Below, piece by piece: positions 57,415-64,000 of a stretch of DNA of 64,000 bases (position 1 is its first letter; the number at the start of each line of letters is the position of its first letter). Under the pieces are notes generated by a model, which worked only from the letters and a program-made list of their open reading frames with translations, was not told the DNA's origin and did not search any database. The DNA is from Hermatobates lingyangjiaoensis (lineage: Eukaryota; Arthropoda; Insecta; Hemiptera; Hermatobatidae), in contig JAPFBL010000572.1 of assembly GCA_026182355.1 (NCBI GenBank), positions 62,001 through 126,000 on the forward strand, written 5' to 3'. Made by a program: the position numbers and the translations under genes.

Positions 57415-57612
57415 AGATCAATGATCAAACCACAATATGATGGGGAAAGAAATCTTTCAACCGTAACAAGCAGTCTTCGTCAGAGTAAAAACCCAACTGA
57501 CTCTGACGAAGACCGCTTGTTACTGTTGAAAGATCTTAGTCTTTTTTTTTTTCATTTCATATTGTGATTTGATCATTGACTGTTATTTCATGTGTTTCTG
57601 TGAAATCTTGTT
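57415..57612. repeat. PLE family A tail, inverted pair
   Basis: The minus arm from CAATGATCAAACCACAATAT and the plus arm to TTCTGTGAAATCTTG meet at CCCAACTGACTCTGACGAAG. The plus core is intact (CTGACGA, GAAA, GATC, TT, AGTC). The minus arm lost several bases in the distal part. Confidence 0.8.
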
Positions 57613-57619
57613 ATAATAT

Positions 57620-59004
57620 ATTCAAGTACCTTGTGACTCAGGAATACAAAAGAAGAGAATCTCTCAGAGTTCTCAATCTTTTTGACATCAAGTCGTGAAT
57701 GTCACTAAAAGAAGAATGTTGAAAAACATATGCGTGAAATATATATGTTTTTACACATGTTTTATACAAACGATCAGTAAAAAACATTTGCAATCTTCTG
57801 GGTATGTTTGAGCACTTGTACTGAGTGAAAATCATATCATATGGAAATTCATTTTTCTAAAATGAATTGATACTTATGAAATTTTTAACATACTTTCGGT
57901 AGTGTTAGTTTTTAAAAGATTGTCAGAATAATTTAAATTTATATAAACTATCTTGCTTGGAAAAATTTATTTCTGTAGTCGTGTGCTTTTCAAATAATTT
58001 TATCTTCACAGAGTGACCATTCATTCACTCTGCTGTCTGCCTGTAAAAATAGAATTTTTACGAGTATAAAAATAAAATTAAAATCTAAGATTGTTTTAAC
58101 GATTAAAGTTACTATTGATTTTTTTTTCTACAAGAGTTACATGAAATAATTAATTTTGAGGAGTTTAAAAAAGTATGAGTTTATTTGAACAACTTTTACG
58201 AATAACTCAGAAGTTGTTCAATTGGTTATAGAGTGGTATTTCATAGAAAATACCGGTAAAAGTATTCAGATAAAATATGGTTTTTAATTAACATTGACTG
58301 TATTTTTTCTTTACTGATGCTTTCCAGCTACCAATACCATTGGAATCAAAAATGGTTTTATAAAGCATATTTTAATTCGCCGACTTTTTCATTTCTTATT
58401 TCGCTTCACAAACACTTAGATTAATGTTTAGTTATGCTTTAGATCAGCTCTTCACTCTCTTTCTTACACAGGGCGCATTCATAAATTAAGAAAAATTCTG
58501 CGGTACAACTTGAATTTCAATATGGGAAAAAATAGCAATGAACCTTAAGTTAGTGCCAATCCATTGCACTTGATAAGAAGTTAATATTTAATATTTTTTA
58601 AGTTCTAATTTTAGGTTTTTACTCAAATTTTCTTATATTATCTTGCTTCTCATATTTCTTTTTGAACTGCTTTGATTGCTAGAGGGTTTGATATTTATGG
58701 TCTGCCTGATGAAAATGACACCATTTATAATGGTGATATTAGTATTTAATGACAACAATAGGAATAACAAAATATTACATACGTATTCTAAAGAGCTCTT
58801 AATTTCTGTACATTATATTTTGCACTCTATTATCTTAGTTATAAACATACTCTCAATTCTCATCAACACTTTTTATACCAGAACTGCTTTTACATTAAAT
58901 GCTATAGAAAAACCTTGTTCGCAGAGATAATTTGTAGAAAATTGTAATATGACTATCAATGCTTTCCTAGTGTTAGTATAAAATGTCAACAGACGAAGTA
59001 TTTC
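57620..59004. other. AT-rich DNA, nothing recognised
   Basis: No gene or repeat family recognised. Confidence 0.5.
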
Positions 59005-59097
59005 CTTTGATATGAAAACCACATTCCTGGGATAGAAACAAATGATAAAATTCACTCTAATTTCTTAAATATTTAAATATAATCTTCTTTTACTTTG
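59005..59097. repeat. Inverted duplicate, left member
   Basis: TTTGATATGAAAACCACATTC to TTTACTTTGAGGCGC is repeated in reverse at 59400-59492 with a handful of differences. See the right member. Confidence 0.8.
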
Positions 59098-59161
59098 AGG
59101 CGCACCCGAGTGTCTTCCTTGGCATACCAGTGCACTTGTGCGCACCGTTTGAGAAGCCCTG
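59097..59161 (-). mobile_element. hAT-type transposon end
   Basis: On the minus strand it begins CAGGGCTTCTCAAACGGTGC and continues GCACAAGTGCACTGGTATGC, GAGTGCCTT-like and GGGTGCGCCTC. CAGGG(C)TTCTCAAAC is a common hAT terminus. No second end is seen. Confidence 0.6.
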
Positions 59162-59302
59162 GTTAAGACTGTCATACAGTATATGAATTAGTACTACAGG
59201 TGTGTAAAACATTATGTCTACAAAATATTGTCACAGTCAATGACAATATTGTGACATTAATAATGTCAATAATAATAATATATATTATATATATTATAAT
59301 TC

Positions 59303-59398
59303 AATCAATGATCAAACCACAATAAGAAAATGGGAAAACAAGACTAAGATCTTTCAACCATAACAAGCGGTCTTCGTCAGAGTCAAAAACACAATTGC
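59303..59398 (-). repeat. PLE family A tail, minus
   Basis: From CAATCAATGATCAAACCACA to GTCAGAGTCAAAAACACAATT. CTGACGA and GAAA are intact; the stem II region has ATGGTTGAAA (one change). It is paired with the plus tail at 59513 across a 94-bp insert. Confidence 0.75.
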
Positions 59399-59399
59399 G

Positions 59400-59492
59400 C
59401 TTCAAAGTAAAAGATTACGTTTGAATATTTAAGAAATTAGGATGAATTTTATCATTTGTTTCTATCCCAGGAATGTGGTTTTCATATCAAAG
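59400..59492. repeat. Inverted duplicate, right member
   Basis: This segment lies exactly between the minus and plus A tails and is the reverse complement of 59005-59097. It was probably copied from the nearby site during the A insertion, or the other way round. Confidence 0.8.
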
Positions 59493-59512
59493 TCCAGAGT
59501 TTTCAGAGTCAA

Positions 59513-59640
59513 ATCCAGTTGGGTTTTTGACTCTGACAAAGACAGCTTGTTACTGTTGAAAGATGTTAGTCTTGTTTTCCCATTTTTTATTGTGGTTTGA
59601 TCATTGATTGTTATTTCACGTGTTTATGTGAAATCTTTTT
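59513..59640 (+). repeat. PLE family A tail, plus
   Basis: GTTGGGTTTTTGACTCTGAC to TTATTTCACGTGTTTATGTG. The core reads CTGACAA with GAAA and GATG, so it is damaged at two positions. Confidence 0.75.
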
Positions 59641-59649
59641 GTATTATAA

Positions 59650-62268
59650 TACGTATAGGTATATTATATATTATACATATATATTACATACATATGTAAT
59701 ATATGTATGTATACATACATATACGTATATATTACAATACAATAATATATTGTCACATCATTGAAGTGTCTGTTTACTGTTCAGCATTAATTTATAAATC
59801 CACTTGTGTTTAGAATTCTTATAAATTACAATGATTCTTGTTGATTATTAAAGGATTAATGAGGAAAGATAATTATATTTAATGAGGGAACTTAGAATAA
59901 AAGTTAAGAATATTATAAAGTCCAAGAGAAAGTACAAAGTTGATATCAAAGATCCATCTATAATGAAATATTTAGAAAGGGTGAAAGAAGAATGTATTCA
60001 AGAATGTATTAACGAGAATAAGAAAAGGCGATGACTTGCGTAAAAGAATCTGTAGTATTTAGAGAGAAACAGAGAGAGAGAGAGTGGTTTTCAGAGAAAT
60101 TTTGATAAAAGGTATATTAAACAATGCAAGGAATGAAGGACAGAAAAAAATAATTTATATTAAAAATATAGAGTAACAACTAACTGAGAGGGTTACTAAA
60201 ATATATAAAAAGAAAGATAATCTATATATAAAAAGCAGTTGAGAATTAAACTTGACACAGACGGTAGGTAAAAGGAACAATGAAGAATTCAAAAAGCTAG
60301 GGTAAAAAATTACTTTATCAAATATTAAAACATAGCCATTGAAAAAGATTAAGAAATGTTAAGAATCGAATTATAATAACTACAGAAATGTAAAGAAAAC
60401 ATCATATTTTTTTATGCATAAAAGAAAGAAAAAAAAATACTTAAAATATTGAAGTAGAGTGAGTGAAAAAGTAGAAGGAGCAAGATAGGGAAATGAAGAG
60501 GTAGAGAATGAGGAAATTTGTAGAATCGATGAAAATAAGGGATATTCGGCAATGGATCATCACAGCCATTGAACTTCCTTTAGCCGGGCAAAAATAATGG
60601 AATCACCTGCTTTCAGCCAATATCAATCCCTAGCTACACACAATTATATCTGCTCTTTTTTACCCAAGCAATGCCGACTACTGCATCAGAACATAATCAA
60701 TCTCAAAAAAAAAAAAAAAAAAATGTAGTCTTTTCTCCGTGTTTGTCATACAATACTGACAAGGAAATAACTACTTTCTACATGAAGTTTTGGTAAAAAG
60801 GTTTAAATCATTCTTAATGAATAACAAACAAAATATTTTTAGCTAACTATAAAACCATTTAAACTTGACCATTCTACTTGGTTTAATTTCTGAAGAGTTT
60901 AACAACAACACATTTTTCATTGTTTATATTCATGGTCAAAAAACCTAAGTTGTGGAGACTAAATTGATACTTTAGTTAGAGTCTATGTTAGTGTGAGTCT
61001 AGTTCAGCTCAAGTTTGCTTAATTATATTCTCAATTATTTACTTATCTAATCCATAAGCATCTAGACTAATATTGATTAGAATTTCAAAATTACCTTTCA
61101 TCGGTAGACTTTTTCTTCATTTCTTATTGAAGTAGATTGTTATTTCATGTGTTTATTGTCTAATCTTGTTATATACTAATGTAGAGAAGTGGTTCAGAAG
61201 TTTTAACTCATTTGACATCTACAAATGACTTGATATCCAAATGCGAAACTTGATATCCATATCTGAAACATTCGTACAGTGGCGCTAGAGACAGATAGAA
61301 TAGCACCGTCCTGTGATGTAGGAGGCTATCAAACTCGTTGTGATGGTCTTTTTGACCTACGAAAGTAATACCGCAAAGCAGAAGGCTCTGCTCGAATTCT
61401 TGCTTAAACCTTAGAGCAGATTTAATTCGGATATAGAAACATATTCCTTTTCAGGTATTTATTCGTTTTCATACTCTTTATTGAACTCAGAACATTATTC
61501 AATCTGGGATTGGATGCCGACGAAGTTCCCTACGTGAAACTGGAGACGATGTCTGTTATTTTTTATATTATGAACGGAAAATAGCAAGCAATCTTTATTT
61601 TTTTACTTCCAGCCATATACAACTACTTTTTTTCCTAGTCACCAATGTCTTTATACGCAACAATTTGCTGCATAATTATGATATCCATGCAGAGTTAGTA
61701 ACCCAAATGTGCAGAAGACATTTTTCCGGATTTTTACTAAGTATTTCTATAGAACTTTACGTGAATCCATGATTTGGTTCCTTGTCTGAACATTTCTTTT
61801 GTTCAGGACATTTTCCACTATATTTATTTAGTTTGGATTCTTACTAGCTCTATTTACTTAACAATGCACAGTAGACAATTTTTCTATCCACAGAAGCAGC
61901 TAATTCTATAAAAACAAGAGGGAGTTAGGCATTAATGACATAAGTGGGTTTGAATCTCTGATTCTCTAGTGATTTTCTCAAACGGTATTGAACCCTATTG
62001 TTAGGTCAAGGCTTTAATACTTTTACATCCCTTTAGAAGGACAACTGAACGTTAAAATTGCCATGAACTCTGAAAAACTGAGTAGATTGGGGTATCTAAG
62101 ATATGTGTCATACAATCAAATATCCTTTATAACCAATATCATCAGATTTTGCTACTTGATCCAGTACATGCTTCTCATATAGTATCTGTGCACAGTAGAA
62201 ATTAAAAACAGCAATATAGTAGTCACCAGTAAAAACTAGAACAATTGACGATCACTCTACACAAAGTA
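59650..62268. other. AT-rich DNA, one small open frame
   Basis: 59882-60034 is a 50-codon Lys-rich frame (MRELRIKVKNIIKSKRKYK...) with no recognised family. 61113-61170 is a decayed plus A tail end (TTGTTATTTCATGTGTTTAT). Nothing else is recognised. Confidence 0.4.
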
Positions 62269-62463
62269 ATTTTACACTTGCTCCAAGTTTTTTAAGGCTT
62301 TCCTTTAATAATTCCAGCATTACAATATTAGCAAGTATCGGAGAGACCGGAGATCCCATCGGTAAACCATATTTTTGTTTGTAAACAACTTCATCGAATG
62401 TAAAATATCTTGCTTCACAAATAATTTCTAATATAGATATAAAAACTTCCTTTGACATGCTGT
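62269..62463 (-). pseudogene. PLE reverse transcriptase fragment, inverted
   Basis: On the minus strand: FLDSMSKEVFISILEII, CEARYFTFDEVVYKQKYG, LPMGSPVSPILANIVMLELL, KESLKKLGASVK. QKYGLPMGSPVSPILAN is the reverse transcriptase motif that follows the palm helix (QxxGxPMGSPxSPxxAN), well kept. It is the segment just N-terminal to the YVDD motif found on the plus strand at 62513-62524. The frame leaves the element after VK (LLCVE is host sequence). Confidence 0.85.
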
Positions 62464-62464
62464 C

Positions 62465-63439
62465 AAGGAAAGCCTTAAAAAACTTGGAGCAAGTGTAAAA
62501 TTTCTAAAATTATATGTAGATGATTTGTTCTTAATAATTAAAAAAGGAGAAGAACAGCATGTTTTAAATACGTTCAATTTATTTCATCCTCGTTTAAGAT
62601 TCACATGTGAAGAAGAAAAAGATGGGAGTATTTCGTTTTTGGATATGAAAATTATACGAGGGAATAACGGAAATATACTAACAGATTGGTATAGTAAACC
62701 AACCAATTCAGGGAGAATATTGAATTATTATTCATCACATGCTGTAAGTCAAAAATTGAATTGTGTAAAAAACTTAATAAAAAAGGTGATAGATATTAGC
62801 AGCCCGTGTTTTTTAAAGGAAAATAAGAAAAAGGTGAAATTCCTGTTGGAAAAAAACTCTTACCCAGGAAATCTAATAGAACGCATTTGGAGAAAGTATT
62901 TAAGAGAACAGACGGAACACATGGAAAGAACTACTGATAACCATCAAATGATGAATAAAAGATATTTCAAATTCCCATTTATTGAAGGGCTATCACAAAA
63001 TATTCAAAAACTGTTAAAAAGGAACTTACCAGAAATCAATTTAGCATATTATAATAAACAAAAAGTAAAATTATTATTTTCTAATTTAAAAGACAAGATA
63101 CCAAAAGATTTAGAAAGTAATATTATTTATTCTATAAAATGTATAGAATGTAATAAGAAGTATTTTGGTGAAACCAGTAGATTGTTAAAAGAAAGGATAT
63201 ATCAACATAAATACTCTGTTAGAACAAAAAAGATTAATGCCACAGCATTAGCATATCATTCAATAAATGAAGGACATACATTTGACTTTGATGGAACAAC
63301 CGTTATGAGTAAAGAACAGGACGAACATAGAAGAAGAACCCTTGAAATGCTATTCATTAAAAAAGATCAAAATTGTATTAATCATAGAAACGATATAGCG
63401 AATTTAAATAGTGTTTATTCTAGTATTTTGAATACCTAA
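62465..63439 (+). pseudogene. PLE reverse transcriptase C-terminal part and GIY-YIG endonuclease
   Basis: The open frame runs from KESLKKLGASVKFLK through LYVDDLFLI, the catalytic YVDD of the reverse transcriptase (62513-62524), then SFLDMKI and YSKPTNSGRIL, which belong to the RT thumb side. A linker follows. The endonuclease begins with NIIYSIKCIECNKKYFGETS: IIY (63122-63130) stands for GIY, YFG (63161-63169) for YIG, and CIEC is the PLE-type CxxC zinc-binding pair. The conserved Arg is in KERIYQH and the likely catalytic Glu in TLEMLF (63344-63346). It ends SVYSSILNT, stop at 63439. No internal stop or frameshift, so this part is fairly young. It cannot be functional because the RT N terminus is missing and no start codon is retained. 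Confidence 0.9.
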
Positions 63440-63770
63440 CAGATTTAGTGAAATTTTGTTCAATAGTTACCTGCTTATCAGCTGTACAGAGTCGGTTATT
63501 AACGGTTTTCATTGAATAGTTTAAGAGTCATTACTAGTTCAGAAATGAAAATGTAATAGTTCCTTCAATTGCCAATACTCCTACTTATGTAAGTACATTG
63601 TAAAAAAAAAAAACTTTGTTTTTATAGTTAGACTCCATCTTTTTCTCTTTTTTATTATTCTGTCATTGTTATCCTAATACTCAAGATTGTATTTAATTTT
63701 CATAGTGTACTTCTTTTGTTTGTGTTTTAAAAATGTACGTATTAAAATTCTTGTTTTTCCTCTGTTTGTA

Positions 63771-63810
63771 GGCCTATGAAAAAGATTTTGAATAAAATCG
63801 AAACGTCGGC
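63771..63810 (+). ncRNA. Hammerhead-like motif, family C (variant core)
   Basis: GGCCTATGAAAAA, then a perfect 6-bp stem II GATTTT-GAAT-AAAATC (63784-63799), GAAAC (63800-63804), GTC, GGC. The GGC can pair with GCC upstream as stem I, and ACGT is the stem III palindrome. The first core half is one base short: CTATGA or, in the other C copies, CTGTGA or CTATGA, where CTGANGA is expected. All C copies share this, so it is a family trait. Cleavage is doubtful. Confidence 0.4.
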
Positions 63811-63873
63811 AATGAGAGTTTGAATTAAAAAGTGGAAGAAACTGACCGCATCCCGATCAATCATTTTTTAGTT

Positions 63874-63893
63874 GTATATATATATATATATAT
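63874..63893. repeat. (TA)n microsatellite
   Basis: Short TA repeat directly after the PLE tail. Confidence 0.9.
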
Positions 63894-63894
63894 G

Positions 63895-64000
63895 ACCAAT
63901 TAGATGAAGCGATTCTTCGAACCGAATAAACTAGAATTTTCAAAAGAACACATAGAAAAGAAATATAAAATTATATAAATTTCGTATTGTTAATGAAATG
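63895..64000 (-). repeat. Probable family G tail, cut by window end
   Basis: GAAGCGATTC and ACTAGAATTTTCAAAAGAAC, ACATAGAAAAGAAAT resemble the outer end of the G tail at 54225 (AACTAGAATTTAAAAAGAAC). It continues beyond the window. Confidence 0.4.

Larger units (their letters stand above)
62269..63895 (+). mobile_element. Penelope-like element (family C), 5' truncated and 5' inverted
   Basis: Order: an inverted piece of reverse transcriptase (62269-62463, minus), then the plus-strand remainder of the reverse transcriptase and a full GIY-YIG endonuclease (62465-63439), about 330 bp of 3' UTR, the hammerhead-like tail (63771-63810), the distal end CATCCCGATCAATC, and a short (TA)n. The N-terminal half of the protein is missing. 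The two coding pieces overlap by 36 bp in inverted orientation (62269-62304 and 62467-62502). Family C tails elsewhere (10748, 11818, 47665, 54785, 56836) derive from relatives of this element. Confidence 0.9.

Overview
The window is animal nuclear DNA and very AT-rich. It is probably from an arthropod. The reasons are: no dense coding, spliceosomal-type splice signals, Penelope-like retroelements with GIY-YIG endonucleases, pogo, hAT and Helitron DNA transposons, tRNA-derived SINEs, and one SINE tail made of CCTAA units, the arthropod telomere repeat. A chelicerate such as a horseshoe crab is only a guess. No complete host gene is visible. Two short stretches look like host exons on the + strand: a start-codon exon encoding a signal-peptide-like N terminus (9841-9955) and a terminal exon followed by AATAAA (52789-52900). 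Whether they belong to one gene is unknown.

The dominant content is debris of Penelope-like elements (PLEs). I sorted the tails into families A to K by sequence; the letters are mine, and J is used for a different repeat. Three families are tied to PLE coding sequence: A by GIY-YIG endonuclease remnants at 17593-17910 and near 11250-11520, C by a reverse transcriptase plus endonuclease frame at 62465-63439, and E by an endonuclease C terminus at 55101-55298. Tails usually occur as two copies in opposite orientation, often meeting almost at a point, and are flanked by (TA)n tracts. Most families carry a type I hammerhead-ribozyme pattern: stem I, CUGANGA, stem II, GAAA, a very short palindrome in place of stem III, the cleavage triplet, then the other side of stem I. 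The palindrome differs between families (GATC, CG, GGCC, CCGG, CATG, AT/TA) but stays self-complementary, which suggests ribozymes that work as dimers.

Region by region. 1-8 kb: SINE fragment, A and B pairs, short tandem repeats. 8.5-10 kb: 54-bp minisatellite, SINE, candidate first exon. 10.4-14.1 kb: C, A and D-like tails. 16.0-17.2 kb: Helitron 3' part with helicase remnant. 17.6-18.2 kb: PLE A 3' end. 19.5-20.2 kb: MITE. 22.1-22.9 kb: fold-back element with about 178-bp inverted repeats. 23.6-24.4 and 33.0-33.6 kb: two pogo-like deletion derivatives. 24.4-26.1, 41.5-44.8 and 45.5-46.2 kb: an unclassified repeat of about 1.65 kb (J), one copy nested inside another. 27.9-28.9 kb: family I tails and a hAT end. 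32.4 kb: H pair. 35.4 kb: LINE remnant. 35.9-38 kb: F, B, G and A tails. 47.0-48.3 kb: A and C pairs with (TA)n. 51.7-57.6 kb: the densest cluster (D, SINE, K, G, B, C, E, F, A). 59 kb: inverted duplication with a hAT end and A tails. 62.3-63.9 kb: the best PLE, with an inverted 5' piece. The long stretches between are AT-rich DNA in which I recognise nothing.
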